Source: Cyclobacterium xiamenense (GTDB lineage: Bacteria > Bacteroidota > Bacteroidia > Cytophagales > Cyclobacteriaceae). From it: 64,000 nucleotides of DNA. The stretch covers positions 1-64,000 of the forward strand of contig NZ_WIOK01000026.1 in the NCBI RefSeq assembly GCF_009467825.1, given 5' to 3'. The notes beneath the pieces are model-generated. The model ran no database searches, had not been told where the DNA came from, and was given only the letters and a program-made list of their open reading frames with translations. Position numbers and translations under genes: made by a program. Of the stretch, positions 1 through 8,789 are shown piece after piece; position 1 is the stretch's first letter, and every line of letters begins with the position of its first letter.

Positions 1-200
1 AACTTGGCCATAGTTGCTTTTTTGTACAACTCCAAAATACCATTTTTGGAGAAAAAAAACAACTAAATTAGAGGCTGCCCGACTTTTCGGACAGCCTCAT
101 TTTCTTTACCTCATCAAATGAATTGCTCCCGGCCAATATGCAACTGGAATGTAAGCTACCGACGGTTGGTGACGCCTCATTTTTTCTTTACGGAGGGTGT
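1..200. other. Non-coding flank left of the IS21 element
   Basis: I see no convincing coding region here. The stretch contains the terminator at 71-103 and a second, imperfect copy of its 3' arm around 171-190. The IS21 terminal repeat begins around position 201. Confidence 0.6.
71..103 (+). terminator. Intrinsic terminator of an off-window gene
   Basis: A stem of about ten base pairs (gaggctgccc paired with ggacagcctc, one mismatch, hexanucleotide loop) is followed by attttcttt on the plus strand. It would end a plus-strand gene lying left of the window. The 3' arm and its T-rich tail recur imperfectly at 171-190, which may be a remnant of a duplication. Confidence 0.55.
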
Positions 201-210
201 ACCTGGATAT

Positions 211-251
211 TCCGGTGATGTTGACCCCCTTCCGGGCATACTGACCCCCCT
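211..251. repeat. Left IS21 end repeats L1 and L2
   Basis: Two copies of a motif of about 20 bp occur in tandem: tccggtgatgttgaccccc (from 211) and tccgggcatactgacccccc (from 231). They match, in inverse orientation, the repeats at the right end. In the IS21 family such arrays are transposase binding sites; that role is inferred here. Confidence 0.7.
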
Positions 252-293
252 AAAAATGACTGGTTTTTTGAAGAACGCTATATACTGACAATT

Positions 294-1013
294 TTACTGT
301 TTTTTTCTGAGACTTTCCCCTTTTATTTCTATTCTATAAGATCCATGCACGAGACGGTCCAAAACCGCATCTGCAATCGTCTCCTCTGTAAACACATCAT
401 ACCAGCTCCCAACCGGTAACTGACTTACTATAATTGTTGAGCGTTTGCCATGTCGGTCCTCTATCATTTCCATAAAATCCATTTCCTGTTGCTTATCCAG
501 GTGTGTCAGCCCAAAGTCATCCAGGATCAATAGATCCGCTTTCGCCAGTTTATCAAAAAACCTGATACTGGAGCCTTCCAGACGTACCAGCTTGGCCTTC
601 AACATGAGCTTCTGCGTATTAAAATATGCTACTTTATACCCCTGTAGACATGCCTGGTGACCAAGTGCCGAAGAGAGGAAACTTTTTCCGCATCCAGTGG
701 AACCGGAGATCAGTACCGCTGTTCCCTGCGCGATATATTCACCGGTTGCCAGGGTGGTAATCAGGTTTTTATCCACTCCCCTGGAAGGATCCAGCCTGAG
801 TTCTTCGATTGAAGCCCTGTACCTGAACCCGGCGTTTGCCGATAGTCTTTTGAACCTTCTGTTAGTCCTTTCCTCTTCCTCGGCCTGGAGCAGGATCTCC
901 ATCCCTTCCTGCAGGTTGAGTTCATGCAGTCTCCGTGTTTCTTTTAGGGCTTCCCAGGTACGGGACATCCCGTGGAGCCTCAGGTTACCCATTTTTGTTT
1001 CGATCTGATTCAT
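294..1013 (-). CDS. istB: IS21 helper ATPase IstB
   Basis: This 239-residue protein is the AAA+ ATPase that assists the IstA transposase in target selection and strand transfer. A P-loop (GSTGCGKS, residues 104-111) and a Walker B motif (LLILDD, 161-166) are visible, and the length is typical of IstB. It starts at ATG 1013 inside the 3' end of istA, a 29-nt overlap that suggests coupled translation. The protein shows no truncation. The IS21 family is identified from motifs and gene order; no closest relative can be named without a search. Confidence 0.95.
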   Translation of the reverse strand: MNQIETKMGNLRLHGMSRTWEALKETRRLHELNLQEGMEILLQAEEEERTNRRFKRLSANAGFRYRASIEELRLDPSRGVDKNLITTLATGEYIAQGTAVLISGSTGCGKSFLSSALGHQACLQGYKVAYFNTQKLMLKAKLVRLEGSSIRFFDKLAKADLLILDDFGLTHLDKQQEMDFMEMIEDRHGKRSTIIVSQLPVGSWYDVFTEETIADAVLDRLVHGSYRIEIKGESLRKKQ

Positions 1014-2604
1014 TGTTCTGTTGTTTGTTAAATTTAAGTTGAGTTTGGTAATGTTCTTTTCCCCTTACGTTTTTGTGGTCGGGAAGCTTCTTTTGAACCG
1101 GTTCCCGGTACTGTCCGGTCATATTGTTTTCCAGGATGTTTTTAACAAAAGAATAGGAGTAAACTTCGTTGTCTATGGCCATTTGGCAGGCAAGCCTGAA
1201 TTTTTCCGCATCCGATTTCCTTGACAGTGCCAGAAGGCCATCACAGGTATTATAAAGTTGTTCCGGATAACGGTCCTGACTGAAAATATATTCAACAAGC
1301 CTGCTTAATATATCCGAATGCCCGGAGGCGAGTTTCTTATAATATTCAGGGCTTCTGTCCCTGTAGTGCCTGTGCTGGGAACATAAGTGGTCGGCAGTTG
1401 TCGTGTATTTGCCATCCTTGGAGCCGCTCCGGATATGTACGGCAACCTGCTCCCCCTCATGGTAGATGTATACCATGGAACGGGTATAGAGCACCTTCAT
1501 TTTTAAACCTATAAGCCTGTAAGGGACACTGTAATAATGGTTGTCCTCGGTCAGATAGATATGGTTGTTTTTGGCGGCCTTGAGTTCACAGTAACTCTTG
1601 AGTACGAACGGATCATCGGGAAGTGCGGACATATGCTTTTTTTCCTCTGCCAGATACTGTTCCTCTCTGCAGTAGGGTTTCTGTTGCATCCTGGTCTGGT
1701 TGTGGGCCTTTACCTTACATTTAACCGCTTCATTGAGCGAATGGAGGTCAAAAAACTGCTGGTTCCTCAGTTTGGCATATACCCTGGAATAAACCAGTTT
1801 CACCTGGTTCTCAACCAAAGCTTTATCTTTTGGTTTTTTCACTCTTGTGGGCAGTACGGCTGCCCCGTAATGGGTGGCAAAATCTTCCATGGCCCTGTTG
1901 ATGTGGGGCTCATATTTGCTGGCTTTGATGACTGCGGATTTCAGGTTATCGGGAATCAAAACCTTTGGGACAGCCCCAAGAAAGGCTAGACAACAGGAAA
2001 GGGCATAAAGAAAGTCGGATACGGACTGGCTTGGAACAGCCAGTACGAAGGCATAATCGGAAAAGGGCATACAGGCCACAAAAACCGGACATTCAATTGC
2101 TTCCCCGGTTTCCCTGTCATAATAGGTGAGCTTTTTGCCTGCAAAATCAATGTAAAGCTTATCCCCCGGAACATGCTGCAATACGGCAGAAGGTTTGGAG
2201 GCTTCCTTTTGCTGCTGGAGATGGAAACAGAACTGGGAGTATCCATAGCCATCCGGATTGGATTCCCTGTACTCTTCCCACAACAGCCTTTTATTGACCC
2301 CTGTACGCTCAAGCTCTTTCAAATAGTAGTCGATGTGGGTTTTAAGGTGCTCGTATCTTTCTTCTTTATAAGCAGGGTTTCCCGGGTGGAACTTGGCCTC
2401 AAGTTCGGGGGATTCCAGCTTCAGAAGACTTTCCGTACTGTTCTTTACACCCTGCGAGACAAGGGCATCATGCTTTGCAAGATAGGCTTTTACGGTGTTT
2501 TTGCTGATACCAAGGCTGCGGGCAATGGTCTTGATGCCCTTGCCCTGCTGGTGTAAAATCAATAATTGTTTTATCTGACTCATCGGTTTTGGTTTTCCTG
2601 CCAT
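985..2604 (-). CDS. istA: IS21 transposase IstA
   Basis: A 539-residue DDE transposase that cuts and joins the element ends. The N-terminus carries a helix-turn-helix (about residues 23-42, with ARSLGISKNTVKAYL). The integrase core shows D153 in the YIDFAG segment, D219 in the IPDNLKSA segment and E265 in the ALVENQ segment, giving the expected DDE triad with 45 residues between the last two. A C-terminal domain of more than 200 residues follows. The gene is full length and lies upstream of istB in the same transcript. I see no frameshift, so the element appears intact. Confidence 0.95.
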   Translation of the reverse strand: MAGKPKPMSQIKQLLILHQQGKGIKTIARSLGISKNTVKAYLAKHDALVSQGVKNSTESLLKLESPELEAKFHPGNPAYKEERYEHLKTHIDYYLKELERTGVNKRLLWEEYRESNPDGYGYSQFCFHLQQQKEASKPSAVLQHVPGDKLYIDFAGKKLTYYDRETGEAIECPVFVACMPFSDYAFVLAVPSQSVSDFLYALSCCLAFLGAVPKVLIPDNLKSAVIKASKYEPHINRAMEDFATHYGAAVLPTRVKKPKDKALVENQVKLVYSRVYAKLRNQQFFDLHSLNEAVKCKVKAHNQTRMQQKPYCREEQYLAEEKKHMSALPDDPFVLKSYCELKAAKNNHIYLTEDNHYYSVPYRLIGLKMKVLYTRSMVYIYHEGEQVAVHIRSGSKDGKYTTTADHLCSQHRHYRDRSPEYYKKLASGHSDILSRLVEYIFSQDRYPEQLYNTCDGLLALSRKSDAEKFRLACQMAIDNEVYSYSFVKNILENNMTGQYREPVQKKLPDHKNVRGKEHYQTQLKFNKQQNNESDRNKNG

Positions 2605-3019
2605 AGCTTATCTAAATCGGTAAGTTAATTTTACCGCAAGAAACCAAAATCATCTTTAGGGGGTCAATCCCGATGCTCGGGACAGGCTATGCTCCGGAAT
2701 AGTCCGAAAGAGGGGTCAACATGCTCCGGATTTTTTCACTCAGGGAGTGTGAAAGAGGGGTCAACATCTGCCGGAATGGCAGCCGTTTAAAGCATTTAAA
2801 GACACCCTAACCTTCCGGATAAGGGCATCATTTGGGGGGTCAATTTACTCCGGTATATCCAGGTGTACCTGGATAACCAAACAAATGTAGCTGTCAGAAG
2901 TGAACGGAGAGGCCGCAAAAAAAACCGTTGCGAAGCTGCCTTATTCGGAAGCGTGTGTTGGTGGTAGCCAAAATGCACCAACAGGGATAGAAAAAGAATC
3001 ACCGGAATTCATCCGGACG
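2605..3019. other. IS21 right end and spacer to the polysaccharide locus
   Basis: Positions 2605-2875 hold the right-end repeats of the IS21 element. From 2876 to 3019 there is about 145 bp of ordinary-looking sequence with no recognisable gene or terminator before the stop codon of the last glycosyltransferase gene. A near-palindrome (2856-2875) straddles the element boundary. Confidence 0.5.
2658..2857. repeat. Right IS21 end repeats R1 to R4
   Basis: Four copies of a motif ggggtcaacatnntccgga lie at about 2658-2683 (most divergent), 2710-2730, 2754-2776 and 2833-2857. They are inverse copies of the left repeats. The spacing is irregular, about 25-80 bp. The distal copy is followed directly by the terminal inverted repeat. 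Confidence 0.7.
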
Positions 3020-4168
3020 TCAAGCGAGCAAGGCTCTTAGAATACCGAGGTAATCCTCCGTGACGCGCTTTCTCGAAAACGCATCCAATTTACCCTCATC
3101 TTTAAAATGTTGCACCGAGGCCGTGTATGCTTCGTTGTTTTCGTACACCTGCTTCAATGCATCGGATATTTCTTTCACCGAGCGACTGTCAACCTTTACG
3201 CCCACCTTTCTGTACTCCTCAAAAAAACCGTCCACACCGGCGTTTTTAGCATAGATGATGGGAAGACCCGAATTAAGGGCTTCAATAAAAACCAGACCAA
3301 AGGTTTCCGGATTACTTGGGAGTACCAGACCCAGGTATTTGGGGTACACGTGAACCAGCTGCTCATTGGGTACCGAACCGAGGAGGTTAAAACGAGAGGG
3401 GTACTTGCAGGAATCAATGTACTTTTGAATTACTTTTTTTGATTTTTCGGTACCCGGTCCAATAATATCCAACCCAACGGAAGGGATCGACGCATGGAGC
3501 GCGTCCATTGCCTTGATGACGCGTTTAATGTTTTTCCTTTTATAGGAATCCAGTTTAAAAACCGAAACGAACTTGTTGTTTTTGGTATGGCCGGTTGTGC
3601 TTACCTGCCTGCTTGGCTCAATAATATTTGGGATCAGTACTGCTTTTTCCTGAAAGGGTATAGCGGGAAAATAGTGCTCCAATTGATACCTTGTCCACGG
3701 AGTAAGGAATAGAATTTTAGATGCCCCGCCCAAAATCTTCCCATACAATGGGCGTGCCCACCACTTGGCCCGAATCACTTTGAGGTCGGAGTCACCGCGA
3801 ATGGTAACAATATACGGAATACCCAATCTCTCTGCCAGCGAAAAAGCAATGATCCCCTCAAAGGTAAGTTTGTGGGCATGGATCATATCAAAATCCACCG
3901 AATTGTTACGGAGGGTTTTCAGGATTCGCCTGCCAGCGAAACGCATGCAGGGCGTGAGAAAAATACCAAAGGGCAACCCAAATACCCTCATGCCAAAACC
4001 ATAATCCGTCTTGACCACCCGGTAATCGGAAAAAGGATTTGCCGAACGTTTCATAGAGAACACCAAATTGTCAAACTCGTTTTGTGCATCTATGAGGTTC
4101 TTGACAGCTTTTGTCTTATCCTTGTGTAGAAAGCCCGGGTAATCAAAAGACAGGTGCAGTATCGACAT
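3020..4168 (-). CDS. Glycosyltransferase family 4 (GT-B)
   Basis: A 382-residue GT-B glycosyltransferase, likely adding one sugar to the lipid-linked repeat unit of the polysaccharide at the inner face of the membrane. The C-terminal half carries the GT4 EX7E motif (E288 and E296 in the ETFGLVFIE segment). The N-terminal half has the acceptor-side fold with HAHKLTFEG and IPYIVTIRGD segments, like other retaining GT4 enzymes. It is the last gene of the polysaccharide locus, 29 nt downstream of the next glycosyltransferase gene. The donor and acceptor sugars cannot be read from the sequence. Confidence 0.88.
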   Translation of the reverse strand: MSILHLSFDYPGFLHKDKTKAVKNLIDAQNEFDNLVFSMKRSANPFSDYRVVKTDYGFGMRVFGLPFGIFLTPCMRFAGRRILKTLRNNSVDFDMIHAHKLTFEGIIAFSLAERLGIPYIVTIRGDSDLKVIRAKWWARPLYGKILGGASKILFLTPWTRYQLEHYFPAIPFQEKAVLIPNIIEPSRQVSTTGHTKNNKFVSVFKLDSYKRKNIKRVIKAMDALHASIPSVGLDIIGPGTEKSKKVIQKYIDSCKYPSRFNLLGSVPNEQLVHVYPKYLGLVLPSNPETFGLVFIEALNSGLPIIYAKNAGVDGFFEEYRKVGVKVDSRSVKEISDALKQVYENNEAYTASVQHFKDEGKLDAFSRKRVTEDYLGILRALLA

Positions 4169-4197
4169 GGGTTACAACGTTGATTCGAAAAATGCCA

Positions 4198-5304
4198 TTA
4201 TATTGCTTTTCTAAATATTTCAGCCATCTCCTGACCAAATACTCCTGAATGATACCGGGTATGGTACAATTGTCGGGCATTTTTCTCCATAAGATCAAAA
4301 CTACCCGAAAGGCCAAACATCCTATTCAAGGCAGTCTCCCAGCCTTTCACCGTGTTGTCTTTTACCCACAGTCCGATATTCTCCTTCTCTATATCAATAT
4401 CGATGTAGGGGTGGTATGTCATTAAAACTGGCTTTCCCATGGCGATGCAATCGTTTAATACAGTAAGTCCAAAGGTATTTCCCCTGTTCTTGATATCATC
4501 CCGAATGGGAATGATCACAAAACTGGATGCCCGGTATTCCTCCATCAAAACAGGGTAAGGTACCCAGGAATTGTCCACAAAAACGTTCGAAGGCAATTCT
4601 TTAGAGGAAGAAACCCCCTTTTCCGTGCAAAAAATCCTCAACTGCTCCCCCACGTTAGAGAAAGCCGCAATCAACATATCGTAATCCCTATCTACTGTGC
4701 CGGCACAAACAGCAAATGGCCGATCGTTTGGAGACGTTTTGGTAGCTGACAGGCGCTGATAAAACTTCCTGTCCGGCCCCCAATGGACGTAATGAAAACG
4801 CTCTCTTGCAGAATCACTGGAAAAATCCAAATCGATTTGGGTTTTCTCTAGTAATTTTCTACTGAAAAACGCATAATGATCAAACTGCTGATACCCCTTT
4901 TTTAGAAGTCGGTTAAAAAACGTGTCTTTGTCATCGTAGTACTGAAAACCTTGATGTCCAAGTACTACAATAGGTATAGGAAGCAGTTTCATCCACTTCA
5001 ATAGCGATAATAGCCGACTATTGGCAAGCGGGTAGGGCAGGTAGAGAAGGTCGTAGCGGTTGACCGACAAAAGCGTCCTAACCTGTTGGTCCAGGAAGGG
5101 AATACGAAGTAGGCTCCCCAGTCGATTTAACCAACGGTATTTTTCGTGCTTTAGAATATCTACAACAAAATCCCCGGACTCTTCCAATTCAATTTTCCCC
5201 ATAAGAAAATGGCTGGGATTTTCCCCCTTTGACCAATTGGCAAAAATCGTATCGAATGAGTAGGAATTGATGAGGAGTACTCTAATCTTTCGTTGCGTTA
5301 CCAT
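4198..5304 (-). CDS. Glycosyltransferase, paralogue of the 7455-8549 gene
   Basis: A 368-residue putative GT-B glycosyltransferase. Its N-terminus (LLINSYSFDTIF, then GKIELEESGDF, HEKYRWLNRLG and LDQQVRTLLS) aligns block by block with the product of 7455-8549, so the two are clear paralogues within one locus. Other shared segments include QWGPD/HWGPD and a C-terminal GKPVLMTYHPYIDID region like the donor-binding half of GT-B enzymes. No classical EX7E motif stands out. The start at 5304 overlaps the end of the upstream gene by 23 nt. The sugar specificity is unknown. Confidence 0.8.
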   Translation of the reverse strand: MVTQRKIRVLLINSYSFDTIFANWSKGENPSHFLMGKIELEESGDFVVDILKHEKYRWLNRLGSLLRIPFLDQQVRTLLSVNRYDLLYLPYPLANSRLLSLLKWMKLLPIPIVVLGHQGFQYYDDKDTFFNRLLKKGYQQFDHYAFFSRKLLEKTQIDLDFSSDSARERFHYVHWGPDRKFYQRLSATKTSPNDRPFAVCAGTVDRDYDMLIAAFSNVGEQLRIFCTEKGVSSSKELPSNVFVDNSWVPYPVLMEEYRASSFVIIPIRDDIKNRGNTFGLTVLNDCIAMGKPVLMTYHPYIDIDIEKENIGLWVKDNTVKGWETALNRMFGLSGSFDLMEKNARQLYHTRYHSGVFGQEMAEIFRKAI

Positions 5305-6298
5305 TTTCTGCGTTTAAAAGACCAGCAATTCGTTCGCTTACATACCGTGCAGTAGCGCTTTCCGAGCATCGATTCTCCCACCATTCAATCATCTGTTTTT
5401 GGATACGCTGCATTTGCTCGGGATTCGCTAAGAGTTTCTTTACAATAGCGATTCCTTCGCCCCAATCGTCTATTTCCAGTATCGGAGATCCCCGGTAAAA
5501 CTCGGTATTCGGCAACCGTTCGGAAAGTATCACACAGCCGGCACGCATTCCTTCAAAATGCCTGAAGCATTCTGTCATATCGTATCCTTTTGGACAAAGC
5601 ACGATTTTACTTTCAGAAAGAATCTCTCCATATTTTTCCAACGTGTAACCCGATTTAAACGAACTGTTAAACATGAGAATGGAATCCGGGAATTTGCTAC
5701 TAAAATCAACTTTCGTTTTTAGTAACAAATTGCGGTACAGTTCGCCCCTAAAAAATCGCTGTGCCGGGAACAGCCATTTCAAGCCCGATATATTTCGGAA
5801 AAAATCGATTCGGTTTTTATTTAAGTTTCCGCGGAAAAACACGTTGTATTTTCGATTCTCGATTGGCTTTATCGGTCGAAAGACCGGTACGTCCTTCACA
5901 TAGCCAATCTGTATGGGAAAGACGTTCCCCGTAGACCCATATCTATCTCCAATATACGCCTTAAAAATAGCAAAATAATGCTGTGAATAGGGTCTCGGAT
6001 CCTTTCCCAATTCGTCCGAAAAATAAAGCAGAATTTTCTTTTTGCTGCTTTTCACCTGTATACTTTCCGGGAGAACCTTCTTTTTGTGGTTGGAGAAAAT
6101 AAAAAACTCGAAGTCAAAAAAAGTCTCCTTCATCAAACGTTGGAGCTCCTCAAAAACCCGGGAAATAAATACCCCTTCGTTCAGATCCTCAAATCTATAA
6201 TCTGAGTTTTTATCATAATGTACATTGGGGTATTCAAACAAATCTCCACCAACTATTTTTTTACTACTCACATCTACCCTTTTAATCTTTAAACACAT
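5282..6298 (-). CDS. Exostosin-like glycosyltransferase
   Basis: A 338-residue soluble protein. The C-terminal part (SKIVLCPKGYDMTECFRHFEGMRAG, then CVILSERLPNTEFY) resembles the nucleotide-sugar binding region of exostosin-type (GT47-like) or related family 1 glycosyltransferases, where a Pro-x-Gly followed by an acidic and aromatic stretch is typical. The N-terminal half is poorly recognisable. It lies within the glycosyltransferase run and overlaps the next gene by 23 nt, which supports a role in the same repeat unit. The family call is moderate; the substrate is unknown. Confidence 0.65.
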   Translation of the reverse strand: MCLKIKRVDVSSKKIVGGDLFEYPNVHYDKNSDYRFEDLNEGVFISRVFEELQRLMKETFFDFEFFIFSNHKKKVLPESIQVKSSKKKILLYFSDELGKDPRPYSQHYFAIFKAYIGDRYGSTGNVFPIQIGYVKDVPVFRPIKPIENRKYNVFFRGNLNKNRIDFFRNISGLKWLFPAQRFFRGELYRNLLLKTKVDFSSKFPDSILMFNSSFKSGYTLEKYGEILSESKIVLCPKGYDMTECFRHFEGMRAGCVILSERLPNTEFYRGSPILEIDDWGEGIAIVKKLLANPEQMQRIQKQMIEWWENRCSESATARYVSERIAGLLNAENGNATKD

Positions 6299-6434
6299 CC
6301 TGCATCAAAACTTTCCTAGATGGTCTATCGCATTGCTCGCAAACGGTTAACTATTTTAAAAAGCTAAGACTGCGCCTGCTTAAAAATACGAACAATCACC
6401 AATAAAATACGTCTTTACGAACCACAAATCTCAA

Positions 6435-6914
6435 TCACAACTGACTGATGTAGTCTTCCAGAAAATCTATTATTTGTTGCTTTTGCGAAACATACGGAGC
6501 CGGTTCGAAATCTTCGACCCTATTGAGCAAATCGATCAAACTATCCTCTTCACGCCAGGCAATCAAATACCCCAATCGCTCAAATTCGCGGAGAATCTCA
6601 AGCTGATGATCATCTACGTGCTCGCCGTATTTTGCCAGCCGGGGAATGGCAATCACTTTCTTGCCAAGCTTCACGGCTTTCAGGATCGATCCGGATCCCG
6701 CATGCGTGATAATGAGACGTGCCTTTTTATATAAGCCCAACAGATCATCGGCCGACATAAAGGGTTTCACTGTAAGATAATTCGAATCAACTTCTGTATG
6801 TCCAGACTGAACGATTATTTCTTCGTTCAATAATCCTTCCTTGCAGAGTCTGTCCAACTCAACAAGAGGCCTTTTAAACTGGATAGGAAATGTTCCCAAT
6901 AACACTAAAATCAT
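6435..6914 (-). CDS. PssE/Alg13-like glycosyltransferase subunit
   Basis: A 159-residue protein corresponding to the C-terminal, nucleotide-sugar-binding half of a family 28 glycosyltransferase (as in MurG, Alg13 or PssE). It starts with the typical MILVLLGTFP strand and carries ITHAGSGSILKAVKLGKKVIA, the donor-binding segment of the family. I chose ATG 6914 because it places the family's N-terminal strand first; an in-frame ATG at 7004 would add 30 unrelated residues and overlap the upstream gene. With the PssD-like protein just upstream it should form a two-chain enzyme at the membrane. Confidence 0.85.
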   Translation of the reverse strand: MILVLLGTFPIQFKRPLVELDRLCKEGLLNEEIIVQSGHTEVDSNYLTVKPFMSADDLLGLYKKARLIITHAGSGSILKAVKLGKKVIAIPRLAKYGEHVDDHQLEILREFERLGYLIAWREEDSLIDLLNRVEDFEPAPYVSQKQQIIDFLEDYISQL

Positions 6915-6946
6915 ATTCGTAGGGTTGGATTTATACGCTATATTAA

Positions 6947-7432
6947 TCAATAGATTCCTCCTAAATGTATTCCTTTTTTGTAAAACCGTTGAGGACCCGG
7001 CCATTGCAAAATAAACTTATCCGCAATGGGGTAAATAAGATCCGCAGAAAACGCCCTTGAATCGATCCTTGCGAAGGACAAAATCCAGATAATCTTTCTA
7101 CCCAACAATTTCCCCAGAATACACATCGGAACTGCTGTATGGCTTCCAGTCGTAATGATCGCTTTTGGAAAATGACTAAATAAAATCTTAATCGTAAGAA
7201 AAAAATTAACCAATATATTGATAAAAAACCCCACACTTCGACTTTTCCCATTTGACCTGCCCCTTAGATACTTAATATTATATTGGTCTTGATAGGCCAT
7301 GGTGGAAGGAGCCATCTCTGTAACCAAAAGATAGTCATAGTTGGTAAACCAATCCCGCAATTCAAGTATCTGCGCCAGGTGCCCCCCATCCGAACAAATC
7401 AAAATAATCTTTTTTTTCTTCATCTTCCTCAT
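6947..7432 (-). CDS. PssD/Alg14-like membrane subunit
   Basis: A 161-residue protein equivalent to the N-terminal half of a family 28 glycosyltransferase. The start has the CSDGGHLAQILEL segment and further on ITTGSHTAVPMCILGKLLG, both typical of Alg14/PssD, which anchors the catalytic partner to the membrane. A hydrophobic stretch (about residues 68-85) fits membrane association. The PssE-like partner follows 32 nt downstream. In known systems the pair transfers a sugar onto a lipid-linked intermediate; the sugar here is unknown. Translation may start at the second ATG (7423). Confidence 0.85.
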   Translation of the reverse strand: MRKMKKKKIILICSDGGHLAQILELRDWFTNYDYLLVTEMAPSTMAYQDQYNIKYLRGRSNGKSRSVGFFINILVNFFLTIKILFSHFPKAIITTGSHTAVPMCILGKLLGRKIIWILSFARIDSRAFSADLIYPIADKFILQWPGPQRFYKKGIHLGGIY

Positions 7433-7454
7433 GATTTTATAAAACAGTTAGGAA

Positions 7455-8549
7455 TTACTTATCTCTTTCTTTCCAAAATTGGGTAAAAACCGTTTTCAGT
7501 TGATTGGCAAAAATATCCGCATTGAACTTCTTGCGATAGACCGACAACGCATTTTCACTCATTTGTTTCATTTTTGTTTTGTCATTCATTAGCGTTTTCA
7601 CCGCATTCACCCACCCATCAACATCCCCCATTTCTACAAAGATACCGAACCCTTCTTTCTCGGCATCGAGATTTAAGGTTATATTTTTGGTGATAATCGT
7701 AGGTTTTCCCAGTGCAACTACGTCTTGAATACTGGTCATCCCCTGACAACCTTCCTGAATGCGATCGTATTTTAGCGGAATTAGGATCGCTTGTGCATTT
7801 ATATAATGTTCCATCAACTCTATATAGGGAATAAATTCAGAATGAATGGAGACATTCGCTGGAAGCTCGGCTATCTTCGGCATTGACCTTGGCGTACAAA
7901 AAATCTTTAATTTATAATCCAGGCGCCTAAATGCTTCAATCAACGTCTCGTAATCTCTCGCCGTATGTCCCGCACTAATCAGATAGGATTCTGTCGCTCC
8001 CGCAGAGAATTTCGAGTTTGCATAAAAATTAAGATCTGGCCCCCACTGAGCCGTATACAGTTTATTGGCAATCGCATCCGTATCGATCTTTAATTTTTCA
8101 ATGGCCTGAGCCAGCAAGGCTTCACTTAAATAAATGCTGGCATCGTAGGTCATCAAAAGCTTTTTGGTAATCTTCCTAACCAGGTAAGAGCTGGAATTGG
8201 TTCCGATAAAGGGCTGGTGAATCGTAACGACCACCGGTTTGCGGTAAATTTTTAAAAACTTAAGAAATAATAACAACTTTGTGTTCTTCGTATTGTAGGG
8301 CGCATACAATACGTCGTAGCTCCCCGGCGAAAACAATATCCGTATTTGTTGATCCAAGTGTGTGACCCCAACTTTCCCGCCGATTCGGTTCAACCATTTG
8401 TACTTTTCGTGGGGAAAAATAATCATCTTAAAATCGCTGATGCGCTCCAATTCAATCTTACCCCAAACATGGTGAGACCCGCTTTTTCCCTCGCTCCAAA
8501 GCTGGTAAGCGTTTTCCATGGAATAACTATTGATCAACAAGATCCTCAT
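7455..8549 (-). CDS. Glycosyltransferase, paralogue of the 4198-5304 gene
   Basis: A 364-residue putative GT-B enzyme starting MRILLINSYSMENAY. It shares conserved blocks with the product of 4198-5304 (LLINSYS, GKIELER, HEKYKWLNR, LDQQIRILFS, QWGPDLNFY). The C-terminal half has a GKPTIITKNITLNLDAEKEG donor-side segment. I chose ATG 8549 over an upstream in-frame start at 8600 because it aligns with the paralogue. The gene ends 22 nt before the PssD-like gene. The two paralogues are separated by three other genes, so the duplication is not simply tandem. Confidence 0.82.
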   Translation of the reverse strand: MRILLINSYSMENAYQLWSEGKSGSHHVWGKIELERISDFKMIIFPHEKYKWLNRIGGKVGVTHLDQQIRILFSPGSYDVLYAPYNTKNTKLLLFLKFLKIYRKPVVVTIHQPFIGTNSSSYLVRKITKKLLMTYDASIYLSEALLAQAIEKLKIDTDAIANKLYTAQWGPDLNFYANSKFSAGATESYLISAGHTARDYETLIEAFRRLDYKLKIFCTPRSMPKIAELPANVSIHSEFIPYIELMEHYINAQAILIPLKYDRIQEGCQGMTSIQDVVALGKPTIITKNITLNLDAEKEGFGIFVEMGDVDGWVNAVKTLMNDKTKMKQMSENALSVYRKKFNADIFANQLKTVFTQFWKERDK

Positions 8550-8743
8550 TTCAGTAACAGAAAATAACTGGAACAAACAAATGTATCCGGAACCTAACAA
8601 GAAGGAACCCTATGCCGCACTACCGGCTAGCGAACCAACACCCATGAACTTAATCCTAAATGACCCGTGAAAGCAGCGACTACTCAATGTATAAACGTTA
8701 TAATGCCCCCGCTAACGGGTGTAGAGATGACGTGCATCCCGCG

Positions 8744-8773
8744 CGAGCCAAAGGAACAGGGACCCTTGGCTCG
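8744..8773 (-). other. Hairpin in the 3' region of the aldo-keto-reductase-like gene
   Basis: An inverted repeat (cgagccaaagg and cccttggctcg, 10 of 11 positions) with an eight-base loop lies 17-46 nt past the stop codon of the 8790-9647 gene. There is no U-run on either side, so it is not a standard terminator. It could be an attenuating or stabilising RNA structure within the operon. Confidence 0.45.
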
Positions 8774-8789
8774 GCGGAAAAACACCCGA

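Larger units (their letters stand above)
201..2864 (-). mobile_element. IS21-family insertion sequence (istA-istB)
   Basis: Two adjacent minus-strand genes, istA and istB, with a 29-nt overlap, are bounded by a 15-bp inverted repeat matching at 14 positions (201-215 and 2850-2864, acctggatatWccgg). Inside the ends are repeated copies of a motif resembling TCCGG-n-ATGTTGACCCC: two at the left (211-251) and several at the right. Multiple internal end repeats are typical of IS21, where the transposase binds them. Both genes look intact, so the element may be active. A 14-bp direct repeat (ggtgtacctggata at 196-209 and 2862-2875) overlaps the ends, so the exact boundaries and target duplication cannot be fixed from the sequence alone. 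Confidence 0.85.

Noticed and set aside
2796-3002. Minus-strand frame of 68 codons at the right end of the IS21 element
   Set aside because: It runs through the end repeats of the IS element and has no recognisable features.
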